A DNA stretch of 51,261 bases from Gallionella sp. (GCA_030681375.1 JAUXWM010000101.1:1-51261), one strand, 5' to 3'. Positions 7,839 to 17,720 are shown, counted from the stretch's first letter. Translations and numbers: made by a program. The notes: a model not told the origin generated them from the letters alone.

Positions 7839-9527
7839 TTAAGCAGTGAACTGCAAAGCCTTTGGAATCTTGCCTTCGTAAACGAAGCCTTTGACCGCCA
7901 GGAGTGCTTTAATCATCTCGTCCTTTTTGCCGCCGATTGTTTTAGCGTATTTCTCGCCAAGCGCGGCCTTCAGTCCGAGTTCTTCCGCAATGACCTCTAT
8001 CTCGCTTTTGGTGAGCAATTCAAGGAACTCTGCGTTCAGTTTCCAGTGTTTTACCAAATCCACCTGCATGAATTTGAGCATTTCCGGCAGATGCGATTTC
8101 TCGATGCTGTCCGTGATTGAAATTACGATCCCGGACAGCATTTGAGCGCGCACTGTGTCGTTCGCATTCGCAACCATCGCAGCCGCATCACCGACATTAC
8201 TTACGGGTGGCTTTTGCGATGTTAGCGATTCAAAACCGGTTGCCAGTTTTGTAGATGACACATTCGTCCCTCCGCGCGTCATCATTACACCGATGAGCAC
8301 GCACAAGTTCTTATGTGGATCTGCGAATAATTCTTTCTTCAACGCCTTACGCCAGATGCCGATCCGATACTCCACGACACGCTGAGTGTCCTGAACAGAG
8401 GTCATGGCAGATTTTGGTGTGGTTGTGGATTTCTCCGCCCCCTTCCCAGTCACAACCTTCAAATCAGCCGATTTAGCCGTTGTTGGAACAGTCGTCGGAT
8501 TTTCAGCCGATTTCTTTTCCGCCAACAAATGTTCACCGACTTTCCTGGTGTGACATGAAGAATCGAAGCATTGCGATTCATATACATTACCCACTTTGCC
8601 GGGTACCGCACTGATTGCCGCGCCGTATGACTTGCAACTACGGCAAGCTGCTGCTTGTTCTGCACCAACGCCTGTCGCACCTTCTGCGACCAACTTGATG
8701 ACTGTGTTGTTCTCGCCCGGGCGGACGATGACAACGCAAGGGTAGTTTTCTGCCAGGGACTTCTTCTTGGCTTCCAACACGTCCTCAGTCTTCTTGTTGA
8801 AACACTCGCTGTTTGTGCAATGTCCCGCAGATACCGCCTCGGCAAACAATGCTTGTTGGTTTCCACTGTTGTGATGACAGCTTGCACAGTCTGTTTTATC
8901 GAAGATTGCTAAGGACATCGCCTGGGAAATTTCTTCCAAACCCGCTTTGAATATAGCGACAGTCGGAAGCGATGGCCGTGAAAGTAAATTGGCAATCACC
9001 TTCTCCTGTCTATCCTTCGGTGTAGCCGCCAGCAATTCGGCATGACCCAGTTGGATCTTGCGTTCATTCAGGGCAGTCATCACAGACAGACTACAGTTCA
9101 TCAGCGCAAGACGCTTATCCAGCGTTTTGCGTGTCCAACCCAGACGATTGGCTGCTTCGTCACGGTTACCTTCACAACGACCAAGAATTCTGGCTGCTGC
9201 TGCGGCTTCTTCGGTTGGACTCATATTGGCGCGCTGAATGTTCTCAATCAGAGCCAGCTCATCGGCCTCTTCCGAGGTGATGTTTTTCACAAGGACGGGG
9301 ATTTCGTAATTGTCACCATGCACATTCTTAGCTGCACGCCAACGACGCTCACCGGCAACAATTTCAAACCAGTCTTCAACCGGACGAATCAAGATTGGTT
9401 GAATCACTCCCTTTGCAGAGACTGACGCTTCCATTTCGGCCATTTCGACTGGATCAAAATAAGCACGGGGATTTCTCCCCTGGCGGATGTTGCTCACACG
9501 CATGTGTGAAATGTTTTGTTGTTGCAT
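7839..9527 (-). CDS. PRTRC-type ParB-family partition protein
   Basis: The ATG at 9527 follows AAGGAGACACAAC, giving 562 residues. Residues about 15-80 form the ParB/sulfiredoxin-like nuclease domain (GVIQPILIRP, IVAGERRWRAAK), followed by a helix-turn-helix (DEAANRLGWTRKTLDKRLAL). The C-terminal half has cysteine clusters (CASCHHN, CTNSECF, CRSCKSYG, SSCH) that could bind zinc and set it apart from chromosomal ParB. It is expected to bind a centromere-like site and act in segregation or copy control. No ParA and no PRTRC D gene lies in the window. Confidence 0.88.
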   Translation of the reverse strand: MQQQNISHMRVSNIRQGRNPRAYFDPVEMAEMEASVSAKGVIQPILIRPVEDWFEIVAGERRWRAAKNVHGDNYEIPVLVKNITSEEADELALIENIQRANMSPTEEAAAAARILGRCEGNRDEAANRLGWTRKTLDKRLALMNCSLSVMTALNERKIQLGHAELLAATPKDRQEKVIANLLSRPSLPTVAIFKAGLEEISQAMSLAIFDKTDCASCHHNSGNQQALFAEAVSAGHCTNSECFNKKTEDVLEAKKKSLAENYPCVVIVRPGENNTVIKLVAEGATGVGAEQAAACRSCKSYGAAISAVPGKVGNVYESQCFDSSCHTRKVGEHLLAEKKSAENPTTVPTTAKSADLKVVTGKGAEKSTTTPKSAMTSVQDTQRVVEYRIGIWRKALKKELFADPHKNLCVLIGVMMTRGGTNVSSTKLATGFESLTSQKPPVSNVGDAAAMVANANDTVRAQMLSGIVISITDSIEKSHLPEMLKFMQVDLVKHWKLNAEFLELLTKSEIEVIAEELGLKAALGEKYAKTIGGKKDEMIKALLAVKGFVYEGKIPKALQFTA

Positions 9528-9550
9528 GTTGTGTCTCCTTAAAAAACTAA

Positions 9551-9582
9551 GGGGACACAAACCCTGACGGGGAAGTGTCCCC
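9551..9582 (-). promoter_or_regulatory. Leader RNA copy for parB
   Basis: The stem is GGGGACAC with GTGTCCCC, the inner loop is GUCA, and the run after it is A/T-rich rather than pure U. TTGTGTC in the 3' arm pairs with GACACAA at the parB ribosome binding site (7 bp, then one mismatch and two more pairs). Confidence 0.75.
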
Positions 9583-9604
9583 GTGTGGGTTGGTTAATTA
9601 GCTG

Positions 9605-9832
9605 CTACACCCAACATTGGGAGTAGTAACGATCAGAACGAGCTTTGATTTCCTTCCATCGCTCTTGCTGCATTCGATGTGCTTCTTCTTTGTCGCCTTT
9701 GTACGTCCAAACGCCACCCGTTAAGCGGGCATCACCATGTCCATCGCACAAAACCTTCCATCCGGTCGGCGTTAAAAAACGAACACCTTCGGAGGACGTG
9801 TGCATGATTTCTGTTTTGACTTCATTGCTCAT
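9605..9832 (-). CDS. Small protein of unknown function (75 residues)
   Basis: The ATG at 9832 overlaps the end of the ArdC-like gene (stop at 9822-9824), so the two are translationally coupled. The protein starts MSNEVKTEIM and has a central GWKVLCDGHGDARLTGGVWTYKG segment that looks like a small beta-rich fold, followed by a charged helix. No domain is recognised. It lacks its own leader, as do the other coupled genes in the array. Confidence 0.65.
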   Translation of the reverse strand: MSNEVKTEIMHTSSEGVRFLTPTGWKVLCDGHGDARLTGGVWTYKGDKEEAHRMQQERWKEIKARSDRYYSQCWV

Positions 9833-10685
9833 TGCACACCTCCCCTGCTTTCGCAACTTCAGTGCCTGCTTTGAGTATCTTGTTAGCCGCAGAAAATACC
9901 CGTGCCGCGCTCTTCTTGCCGAACTCATCGGATCGCTCCTTTAAACCCAGCCAGCCCTGAATGTAGCCGCGACTTTCATCCAACCCCGGCAATCCAAGTG
10001 TTGCGCAACACAAATACGCCACCGATTCAGCTTCAGCCTCTTTGATGTCTCGTGGCAACACGTTGCCGTCTGCCATCTGTGTCTCCTTCGAGTGCATCAG
10101 ACAGTGAGCCATTTCATGGAACAACGTCTTCCACGGCATGGCGGCAAGCGGGTTGATCGCCAGGCGCTTCTCGTTCGGGACTGCGTACCCTTGGGTATTG
10201 CCGTCCGTTAAATTGAAGTGCCCTTCCGTAATTTCCAGTACAGACAGGGCTTGCGCCTTGTCCCATTCAGGAATAACGACTTCGTGCGCATACTCCGCGC
10301 CTTCTGTCTGGCTTAACGCAAACCAGTTATTTTTCAGGATGAAAATGGTGCGTCCCGAACCCTTGGCTTGCGTGTTGGCATCTACTTCTGCGTTAGCTGC
10401 ACCGCGTTCATCCTCGTCTTTCGACTTGGCTTTGACGATAACTGGCATCACCAAAGCGATTGCCTTCTGGCCTTTTTGAACGCACCGCCCTAATTGCTTC
10501 CATTTATTGAAGGAGGCTATGGGCGATAGCTGCAAACCTCTGGCTGTTAATTGAAGCGCAGCAAGAATTGCATTGCCAAGGCTGTACTCATGGAATACCG
10601 AGTACGCCTCAGAAATCTTTCCTGGGCAGGAAAGAGCGTCCAAAAACAGCTTGCCCCAATCGGGGCGATTTGATATTTCTTGCAT
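9822..10685 (-). CDS. ArdC-like antirestriction protein with zincin motif
   Basis: The 287-residue protein has an N-terminal ssDNA-binding-type region (LSPIASFNKWKQLGRCVQKGQKAIALVMPV), then a metallopeptidase motif HEMAH at residues 190-194 and a downstream EAEAESVAYL that can supply the third ligand. This is the ArdC layout, known from plasmids that protect incoming DNA from host restriction. The ATG at 10685 has an AAGGAG eight bases upstream. The gene carries its own leader RNA and is coupled to the 75-residue protein downstream. Confidence 0.82.
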   Translation of the reverse strand: MQEISNRPDWGKLFLDALSCPGKISEAYSVFHEYSLGNAILAALQLTARGLQLSPIASFNKWKQLGRCVQKGQKAIALVMPVIVKAKSKDEDERGAANAEVDANTQAKGSGRTIFILKNNWFALSQTEGAEYAHEVVIPEWDKAQALSVLEITEGHFNLTDGNTQGYAVPNEKRLAINPLAAMPWKTLFHEMAHCLMHSKETQMADGNVLPRDIKEAEAESVAYLCCATLGLPGLDESRGYIQGWLGLKERSDEFGKKSAARVFSAANKILKAGTEVAKAGEVCNEQ

Positions 10686-10707
10686 GGCATTCTCCTTTTG
10701 ATGAAAC

Positions 10708-10745
10708 AAAAAAGGGACACCATGCCCCAATGGGGATGTGCCCCC
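10708..10745 (-). promoter_or_regulatory. Leader RNA copy for the ArdC-like gene
   Basis: The 5' arm is GGGGGCAC here; the A-to-G change leaves a G-U pair with GTGTCCC. GCATGGTGT of the 3' arm pairs over 9 bp, two of them wobbles, with ATGCCATGC at the start site. Confidence 0.75.
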
Positions 10746-10784
10746 AGTTGGGTTGGAGTCGGATCAACCGACTAATTACTTATT

Positions 10785-11621
10785 TCAAGATGCGTGACAG
10801 CATTCAATCCGCTTCACAGTCTTTGGGATCATTACGACCTCTTCGACAACCTTACAGGTGCTAATAAGCCCAATGAAATTATCCCGAATTTCGTCACACG
10901 CTTGATCGAACCGGCGAACCAGTTCAACGCGATTACGAAGTTCAGGCAACGACCATTCAGAAAAATCTTCATTCTGGTCAACATTCTTTCCTGACACTGA
11001 CAAGCGTTTTTGTGGTCGCGTGTAATTAACACGGCCATGTTCGCCTTCAGTGCCACATGCACCACACTTATTACCGATTGTCGCGTCTTTGCAAGCAAGT
11101 TTCGCTGATCGAACCATGGAAAGTTTCTCCTCATCCGACAGTTCGATTGCTGCGATGGCGGGTTCTGCCAGGTAAATTGCATCTACCCAACACCCGCCAT
11201 TGCGAAACACATACGCCTCAATAAAGGCATGATCCGCTGACTTCGCAGCATCATGCACCAGCTTGAAGTTTCGTTGTCCACAGGTGCGGCAATAAGATTT
11301 GTATCCAGTCAACTCATACTCGCTTTTATAAAGAACGAGGTAGCCGCTTGATCGTCCATTAGTTCCAATCGTGTAGCGCCCACTCATTTCTGAGGTGAAA
11401 TCTACAATTGGTTCGTCAATTTCATTCCAAAAATCTGTTTGCAGCATGTCGTATGCCGCATTCGATTGTTCGGAAGTCAGGCCAAGTTTATTGACCTTTA
11501 TGCAGTGCGCATAGCTTGTTGAGTGATTCCAGCCGTTCATGGTGTTGTATCTATAATGACCAGCCAAAAAATCAATCATCGCTTTTTTGCTGCGCTTGTC
11601 TATCGTCGTTTCAAAAAACAT
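10785..11621 (-). CDS. Protein of unknown function with two CxxC motifs (278 residues)
   Basis: The ATG at 11621 follows AAGGAGATCACC. The protein begins MFFETTIDKRSKKAMIDFL. It carries CRTCG near residue 121 and CGACG near residue 187, which together could bind one zinc ion. A second half is helical and charged. No family is recognised. It has its own leader RNA, which points to a function shared with other leader-controlled genes of the element. Confidence 0.65.
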   Translation of the reverse strand: MFFETTIDKRSKKAMIDFLAGHYRYNTMNGWNHSTSYAHCIKVNKLGLTSEQSNAAYDMLQTDFWNEIDEPIVDFTSEMSGRYTIGTNGRSSGYLVLYKSEYELTGYKSYCRTCGQRNFKLVHDAAKSADHAFIEAYVFRNGGCWVDAIYLAEPAIAAIELSDEEKLSMVRSAKLACKDATIGNKCGACGTEGEHGRVNYTRPQKRLSVSGKNVDQNEDFSEWSLPELRNRVELVRRFDQACDEIRDNFIGLISTCKVVEEVVMIPKTVKRIECCHAS

Positions 11622-11640
11622 GGTGATCTCCTTCTTAATG

Positions 11641-11682
11641 AAAAAAATGGAGACATCACGCCCCAAGGGGAACGAAGTCCCC
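11641..11682 (-). promoter_or_regulatory. Leader RNA copy for the CxxC protein, divergent
   Basis: The stem is GGGGAC with GTCTCC. The 3' arm reads GTGATGTCTCC and pairs with GGAGATCAC at the ribosome binding site: 5 bp, one bulged G, 5 bp. Seven U follow after an A. Stem and start complementarity have both changed from the usual form and both still pair. Confidence 0.75.
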
Positions 11683-11692
11683 AGTTGGGTGG

Positions 11693-11929
11693 TTAATGAA
11701 ACGCTCTTGTCAGACTATCAACTGCCTCGTTTGTAACGTCCTGTATGACACATGCAATGTGATTCACGGAGGAATTTTCGCAGTGCATCTCAAACAGCGC
11801 GTAATTACACCCGTCTGATAACCCAGAATGTAGCGAGGCAAATTGCTTGGCCAGTCGAGACATTTTCTTCAAGCGTTTTAAGTCGCCCTTGGTAACCGGA
11901 CAACTCCCAACATAGGCGATACTGTTCAT
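11693..11929 (-). CDS. Small protein of unknown function (78 residues)
   Basis: The ATG at 11929 overlaps the RadC-like stop codon (ATGA), so it is translated with that gene. It starts [20 protein letters not shown] and is about half helical, with three cysteines and no recognised domain. It may be a partner of the RadC-like protein, but that is only inferred from the overlap. Confidence 0.6.
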   Translation of the reverse strand: MNSIAYVGSCPVTKGDLKRLKKMSRLAKQFASLHSGLSDGCNYALFEMHCENSSVNHIACVIQDVTNEAVDSLTRAFH

Positions 11930-12543
11930 ATCAACCCCCTTTCGGCGAATGACAATGCGCTTTCGTCACCAATGATGAAGTGATCCAGCGCACGCACATC
12001 TACCAGTGCCAATGCCTGTTTCAGCGCATTGGTCAATAGTTGATCGGCCTGACTTGGTTCGGCCAGACCGGAAGGATGGTTGTGAGCCAATAGGACTGCC
12101 GCCGCGTTGTGCATCAGCGCACGTTTTACAACCTCGCGCGGATACACACTGGTTTGCGTCAGCGTGCCGTGAAATAACTCTTCGGCGGCGATCAATCGGT
12201 GTTGCGTGTCGAGAAACAACACCACAAACACCTCTTGCTGCCGCCCACCCAACAACAACTTCAGATATTTCTTAACTTCAACTGGATTATTGAGGTTGAT
12301 TGGGTTTTGTGTAATGTCCTCGGATAGCGCACGCATAACCAGCTCTTTTGCTGCTGAGATGATTGCTGCTGGAGCGTAGTGAGGTTGCTTTTCGCAGACA
12401 ACCGTAGTTTGGCGGTTGGCGCGCATTCCAAACAACACGGAAAGCGAAGTATGCGAAAGTGCTTGAGCCTTATCTTTCCCGACCAACATAGCCAGCAAGT
12501 CGGGGGTGCTGAGGCTTTGTGCTGCGATGGTTTGGTAGGTCAT
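11926..12543 (-). CDS. RadC-like JAB-domain protein
   Basis: The ATG at 12543 follows AAGGAGACACAA and gives 205 residues. The C-terminal half is the RadC/MPN domain with [14 protein letters not shown], the HxH...S...D metal site. Chromosomal RadC is longer and has an N-terminal helix-hairpin-helix domain that is absent here; short versions are common on plasmids and prophages. Despite the old name, the role in repair is unproven. The gene opens a transcription unit: a promoter cassette and a leader RNA lie upstream. Confidence 0.8.
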   Translation of the reverse strand: MTYQTIAAQSLSTPDLLAMLVGKDKAQALSHTSLSVLFGMRANRQTTVVCEKQPHYAPAAIISAAKELVMRALSEDITQNPINLNNPVEVKKYLKLLLGGRQQEVFVVLFLDTQHRLIAAEELFHGTLTQTSVYPREVVKRALMHNAAAVLLAHNHPSGLAEPSQADQLLTNALKQALALVDVRALDHFIIGDESALSFAERGLI

Positions 12544-12561
12544 TTGTGTCTCCTTTTTAAC

Positions 12562-12601
12562 GAAAAAAAGGGGACACAAACCCATACGGGGAAGTGTCCC
12601 C
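12562..12601 (-). promoter_or_regulatory. Leader RNA copy for the RadC-like gene
   Basis: The stem is GGGGACAC with GTGTCCCC, followed by seven U. TTTGTGTC of the 3' arm pairs with GACACAAA, which includes the first base of the start codon (8 bp). Confidence 0.78.
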
Positions 12602-12613
12602 GTGTGGGTTGAT

Positions 12614-12745
12614 TTGATATTGCTTCGGTGCTTCATTGACGATTGCTCGTCTTCTGTTTATTTGGATTGGCCAGCCACCAATATCAACTCAAGGCATTAC
12701 GCGATGAGCATGAATTCTCTTTTTATGGCGCACTCGTTGAGTGAG
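12614..12745 (-). promoter_or_regulatory. Promoter cassette, copy 1 (for the RadC-like unit)
   Basis: The -35 candidate TTGATA (12682-12687) and a weak -10 AAATAA (12658-12663) are 18 bp apart. Between them lies the palindrome ATTGG-N7-CCAAT (12666-12682). A hairpin GACGA-GCAA-TCGTC (12638-12651) would form at or near the RNA 5' end. The cassette recurs at about 19213-19329 and 26930-27010. Confidence 0.65.
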
Positions 12746-12748
12746 CCA

Positions 12749-12775
12749 TAAAAAGCCACCCCAATCAAGGGGTGG
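12749..12775 (-). terminator. Terminator of the methylase-helicase gene
   Basis: On the minus strand CCACCCC pairs with GGGGTGG around a 6-base loop and is followed by CTTTTT. It begins 8 bases after the stop codon. Confidence 0.88.
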
Positions 12776-12782
12776 AAGAACT

Positions 12783-15700
12783 TTAGACGACTTCCGCCGT
12801 TTCTTCAACAGCGGTTTTTTCGCCCTTGTTCAAGTCAAGCTCGGCTTCGATTTCTCGTTGCCGTTGTTTCAGCCACTCCAGCCGCGCAGCCTTATCAAAC
12901 GGCTTTACGGCTTCGGTATGAATATCAGCCATGCGTTTTTCGGTTCTGGCCAGATACTCCAGCTCTTCCTGAAGCACCATTTCCATCCGGTTGAGCGTAT
13001 TTTCGAGTACACGCACAAAACCTTGTGCTGATTCCGCGTGGTTGCAGCGATACTCAATACCACCCAGGATCACCAGCACCATTCCTTCAAGCACTGTCAC
13101 TTTCGCAGCAATAGGGAATCCGGCAATCTGACCAATGTTCCGATCACGCTTAGCTTTGTTTCCGTACACGGCTTGGAGTATTGCCTTGCCCGCTTCGGCG
13201 CGGTCTGTATAGCGATTCCCTTCAACTTCGATCAGGAATTTGCTACCAGATACGTCTTGTCGAGCAGCCATGTCGGATTCAATGCCGCTAATTCTGGCCT
13301 GGACACGTTCGATGCGACCTGGCAACGTCGCCAGTTCCTGCTTGTTGCGCCATTGTTGCTGATCCCATTGAGAGCGGAGCAACGACAGCTTGGCAAGCTC
13401 GGTATCAACACCTGCTTTTTCCAACACCAGCGGATTGCCCGATGCCAAGGCTTTCACTTCGGCATACGACAGCGCGGCCAATTCAACGTCTTCTGCACTA
13501 CGCATCCCGGTATCCCCCTGCATGACCTGAGCAATGAATCTTGCCTTGGTTTCAAGCGTTTGCCAGATGTAGGCATCGAACGAGCCTTCTGTTACATAAC
13601 GGTAGATGCGCACGCTTTCGTTCAGATTTCCCTGACGAATAATGCGCCCTTCCCGTTGTTCTACATCCGAGGGTCTCCACGGCGCGTCCAGATGATGCAA
13701 CGCGGCTAGTCGAGTCTGAATGTTGGTTCCAACCCCCATCTTCTGCGTGCTGCCCAGAAGAATGCGGATACGCCCATCACGCGCGGCTTTGAACAGATCG
13801 TCCTTGGCGGAGTCACTCTCGTAGTCGTGAATGAAGGCAATCTCCTCGATTGGAATACCTCGTTCAACTAAATTACTTCTCAACGCCTGATACACACTGA
13901 AACGCCCGTTTTCAAGCGGGGTGGACAAATCGCAAAACACGACTTGCGTCCCACGGAACAATTTGTCTTCCACCCAGATACCGAAAACTCTCTCGGCACA
14001 ATGGTTCACCTTGCCATCCTCGACTTCAGCGAATAAATCAATCAGACGCATATCCAGCGCGGCCTTGCGACCCTCGTTGGTGATCGCCAGCATGTTGTCC
14101 TCGGAAGGACTAACGTTCCCGTTTCTGATCGCTTCTGCCCGTTCCACAAGGGTTTGGACAAAGGCTTTCAAATCCGCTGTTGGCTTGATTGTGACCGTTT
14201 CCTTGTGCGCGGTCGGTACAGGCAATTTCAGCATTTCCGCCGTGCGAATATCCGCCACCTCACCAAACATAGACATCAGTTCCGGCAAATTAACGAATCG
14301 CGCAAAGCGGGTGTGCATCCGATAACCCCTACCATCTGGAGCAAGCTCCAGCGCCGTCACTGACTCACCAAAGTTGCCCGCCCAAGTGTCAAACATCCCC
14401 ACTTGACAGGCTTCCATCGTCTTCGGTTGCAAGTACCGTTGCATGACCCACATTTCAGCCATGCTGTTGGATACCGGCGTGCCAGTTGCGAACACCACGC
14501 CTGCCCTGCCCTTGTGTTTTTCCATGACGTGACGAGTTTTGACGAACATGTCGAATGCCCGCTCCGAATTGCTGTTAGGCAATCCGGCGACCCGTGTCAT
14601 CTTGCTGAATCTCCACAAGTTTTTGTGCATGTGCGCCTCATCTACAAACAGCCAATCAATACCAAGCTGTTCAAAGGACAAAATGTCATCCTTTTTATTT
14701 GCCCCTGACAGTTTCGCCAGCTTTGCTTCCCATGATTTTTTCGCACGGGCTAGTTCTTTGATGATGCGATTACCGCGATCCTGCTTTTCGGTACACATAG
14801 CATCTTCAATCTGGTCGATTTCGTTTTGGATATATTCCTCCATGAACTCATCGCTCATTTTGATACGCTCGAATGAAGCATGTGTAATCAGCACGCCATC
14901 CCAATCGCCGGTAGCGATACGAGATAGAAGCTGACGACGCTTGTCACCCTGAAGATCATCTTTCGACGCAATCAGAATATTCGCACCGGGATACGCGCGC
15001 AGGAACTCGGCTGCAAACTGGTGAAGCATGTGGTTTGGAACCACATACATCGGTTTACTGGCTCTGCCCAAACGACGCAACTCCATACCCGCACAGATAC
15101 AAGTCAGTGTCTTGCCAGCCCCTACAACATGGGCAAGCAGGGTGTTACGTTGACTTGCAACAATACGCCAGATCGCGTTTTTCTGATGATCGTGCAAACG
15201 GTATATCCGAGAGAATCCCGGCAATACCAAATGCTGTCCATCGTACTGACGTGACACAACACAATTGAACGTGTCGTTGTAAAGTCTTGCCAATCTTGTT
15301 GCCCGTTCCTGATCCTGCCACAACCACTCCTGAAATGTATCCTTGAGTAATTGCTGTTTCTCCCGTGCTGCGATGGTCTCCTTTTGGTTGACCACACGCT
15401 TGTCAGGATTCACTTTGTCAGGGTCATACACGGTCGGCACGGTTTGATTCAACGCCTGGTCGAACAGATCTGCTGCATTGACCCGTTCAGTGCCAAACTT
15501 TTGCGTGGCTGGTATCGAATATTTGGTGCTGTAGTGCGTTTCGATATTCCACGCGCCGGCTGCCTGGTTGAACGTCACGGCGTTTCCGTTGCACTCCAAA
15601 ATTTCATCAAGGAAGGCTTCGTAATCACCGGTTGGTATCCACGTTGAACCGATGCGCGCACCGATCTCGCCGGGTGTTAAATCGTCTGGAATCACGGCCT

Positions 15701-17699
15701 CTAACGCTTGCGCATTTCGGCTGTAACGCTCACCCGACACCCTAGCGGCAGATAGTTTTTTACGGACATCACCTGACAAATAACTGTCCTTGGTTTCCCA
15801 ATGGTCGGTTTCTGGATCAAGGAACACTGCGCCCCTCTCTTCGAGTTCCTTAATGGCTGCGCAGCTCGGTTTCCCAAGCAATTCAGCAATCCGATTCTCG
15901 ACGATGCTACCGCACTCGGACAGACTAACCAGCAACGCATCTTCCGATGTTTCGCAATGATCAACCTGTTTAAACACCCCCACCGTGCGCTGAGTAAATA
16001 TGTCTGCTTTCTCGGCGCTTTGAGTTTCCTCATCCCAACGTTCCAGCGACATCAGCAACGGCAGATCGGGATCGCTTTTGAAAGCTCTCCGGTTTGCCTT
16101 CTCGGAAATATTTCCGTATTGGGCAACAAAGTTGTCATACTCAATGTTCAGCATCAACCGATAAGTGGCAAGAATCGCCTCATTCTCCGTTTCTACTTGT
16201 GACCGAATAATCTTGCGTGCCGCATCACGAATACTGCACATTCCCATGATGCGTTCCAAGGTCTTCTGCGGCGCGATGAACTGCAACGCTTCCAACCCGT
16301 CTGTTGTTTCGTACACCTGTCCGTTAATCACCCGAAAACCTGGGCGACCTTGTTCGTTGTACCCCAGGAGTGTGGGTTTTAGCTCTTTCGGCTGTTCGCT
16401 GTTTTGAATTGCCGTGTAAATATTCTCCGGCAACAAGGACACCTTTTGAGCCAGGGCTTCTTCAAAGTCTCCCTCGAACACACACCCTGTTGATTTGCTG
16501 TAGCCGTTTTCTGTCAGCGTTAGCTTGCCGATAACCCATTGAGGGTTCGCGGCAAAATACTGGTTGCAGGCGATTGACTGCCTTCTCCAGTATTCCTTGC
16601 ATGGCTCGTAGATCGGGGACGATTCAGGCAGGGTGATTGTTTCCATCCAGCCTTTTTTACTGCTGCGTCCCTCAAGCGGTTTTTGCAATACCAGTATGTC
16701 GGTGGTGACTTCGGTATTGGCGATTTTCTTGAAAGCAGTATTGGGTAAGCGAACTGCGGCCACCAAATTAGCCTTGCTGCCAAGATACTGCCTCACCTTA
16801 TCGTCATGCTTATCCATCGTCCCGGAGGACGTAATGAACACCACCAACCCACCCGGCCTGACAACTTCCATCGCTTTGGCAAAGAAATAGTCATGGATCA
16901 GGAAATTGGCGTAGGGCACATTACGCAATTCCGGTACCTGGTAATTCCCGAATGGCACATTACTGATCGCCAGATCGTAAAACCCTGCTGGCAGCTTTGT
17001 GGCCTCAAACCCGCCTTGTATGACGTTTACCCCAAAATCCCCGTAAAGAGCTTTCAGAATGCGCGCCGACAGTTGGTCGAGTTCGATTGCTGTTACGGTA
17101 CTTTTTTGGGCGATTTCTTGCGGCATCGCGCCGAGGAAATATCCAGTTCCCGCAGAGGGCTCAAGAACGCGGCCACCCTTGAAACCCAGCCGTTCCACCA
17201 TCCGCCACATCGCTTCGATAACTTCTGGTGCGGTGTAGTGCGCATTCGGTGTGCTGGCTTCAGCGGATTTGTGTTCGCTTTCATTTAATAGTTCCTTGAG
17301 GCGTGCAGCACGAGAAACCCATGCTTCGTCCTTTTGGTCGTCATTGAACGCTTGCGGAATACCGCCCCACCCTGTGTAACGGTTGAGAATGTCCCGTTCT
17401 TCCGTGGTGGGTTGCCTTTTTTCGTCTTCCAGCTTGCGCAGGAGTTCGATTGCGGCAATGTTCGCGTCGAATTTTGAAACGTTGCCCGATAGACTGGACA
17501 AGGTAACGGCATTAAGACACGACCACACTGCCTTGATTTTTTCAACTACGGCAGCTACCGACTTGGGAAACCGGATGATTTCAGCTTCTTGATGCGGAAC
17601 ATCTGGCCCTTGCAATACAACAGGCATATTGTCTGCTGGCTCAAAACCCGGCAGCCACATGAGGGCTGCGCTAATTTTTTTCAATCTCATTGGTTTCAC
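12783..17699 (-). CDS. Adenine-methylase and helicase fusion, DarB-like
   Basis: This 1638-residue protein starts at GTG 17699 behind AAGGAGACGCAA. An N-terminal segment contains RYTGWGG (about 108-114). The methylase part has motif I LEPSAGTGYF (179-188) and SNVPFGNY (247-254) in the place of NPPY. An SNF2-type helicase follows, with VGAGKT (859-864), DEAH (1020-1023) and QREGRIIRQGN (1348-1358). The C-terminal 250 residues are coiled-coil-like. The layout matches N12-class methylases of mobile elements and phage P1 DarB, which protects P1 DNA from type I restriction. No ATG start fits the ribosome binding site as well as the GTG. Confidence 0.87.
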   Translation of the reverse strand: MKPMRLKKISAALMWLPGFEPADNMPVVLQGPDVPHQEAEIIRFPKSVAAVVEKIKAVWSCLNAVTLSSLSGNVSKFDANIAAIELLRKLEDEKRQPTTEERDILNRYTGWGGIPQAFNDDQKDEAWVSRAARLKELLNESEHKSAEASTPNAHYTAPEVIEAMWRMVERLGFKGGRVLEPSAGTGYFLGAMPQEIAQKSTVTAIELDQLSARILKALYGDFGVNVIQGGFEATKLPAGFYDLAISNVPFGNYQVPELRNVPYANFLIHDYFFAKAMEVVRPGGLVVFITSSGTMDKHDDKVRQYLGSKANLVAAVRLPNTAFKKIANTEVTTDILVLQKPLEGRSSKKGWMETITLPESSPIYEPCKEYWRRQSIACNQYFAANPQWVIGKLTLTENGYSKSTGCVFEGDFEEALAQKVSLLPENIYTAIQNSEQPKELKPTLLGYNEQGRPGFRVINGQVYETTDGLEALQFIAPQKTLERIMGMCSIRDAARKIIRSQVETENEAILATYRLMLNIEYDNFVAQYGNISEKANRRAFKSDPDLPLLMSLERWDEETQSAEKADIFTQRTVGVFKQVDHCETSEDALLVSLSECGSIVENRIAELLGKPSCAAIKELEERGAVFLDPETDHWETKDSYLSGDVRKKLSAARVSGERYSRNAQALEAVIPDDLTPGEIGARIGSTWIPTGDYEAFLDEILECNGNAVTFNQAAGAWNIETHYSTKYSIPATQKFGTERVNAADLFDQALNQTVPTVYDPDKVNPDKRVVNQKETIAAREKQQLLKDTFQEWLWQDQERATRLARLYNDTFNCVVSRQYDGQHLVLPGFSRIYRLHDHQKNAIWRIVASQRNTLLAHVVGAGKTLTCICAGMELRRLGRASKPMYVVPNHMLHQFAAEFLRAYPGANILIASKDDLQGDKRRQLLSRIATGDWDGVLITHASFERIKMSDEFMEEYIQNEIDQIEDAMCTEKQDRGNRIIKELARAKKSWEAKLAKLSGANKKDDILSFEQLGIDWLFVDEAHMHKNLWRFSKMTRVAGLPNSNSERAFDMFVKTRHVMEKHKGRAGVVFATGTPVSNSMAEMWVMQRYLQPKTMEACQVGMFDTWAGNFGESVTALELAPDGRGYRMHTRFARFVNLPELMSMFGEVADIRTAEMLKLPVPTAHKETVTIKPTADLKAFVQTLVERAEAIRNGNVSPSEDNMLAITNEGRKAALDMRLIDLFAEVEDGKVNHCAERVFGIWVEDKLFRGTQVVFCDLSTPLENGRFSVYQALRSNLVERGIPIEEIAFIHDYESDSAKDDLFKAARDGRIRILLGSTQKMGVGTNIQTRLAALHHLDAPWRPSDVEQREGRIIRQGNLNESVRIYRYVTEGSFDAYIWQTLETKARFIAQVMQGDTGMRSAEDVELAALSYAEVKALASGNPLVLEKAGVDTELAKLSLLRSQWDQQQWRNKQELATLPGRIERVQARISGIESDMAARQDVSGSKFLIEVEGNRYTDRAEAGKAILQAVYGNKAKRDRNIGQIAGFPIAAKVTVLEGMVLVILGGIEYRCNHAESAQGFVRVLENTLNRMEMVLQEELEYLARTEKRMADIHTEAVKPFDKAARLEWLKQRQREIEAELDLNKGEKTAVEETAEVV

Positions 17700-17720
17700 T
17701 TGCGTCTCCTTTTTAAACAA

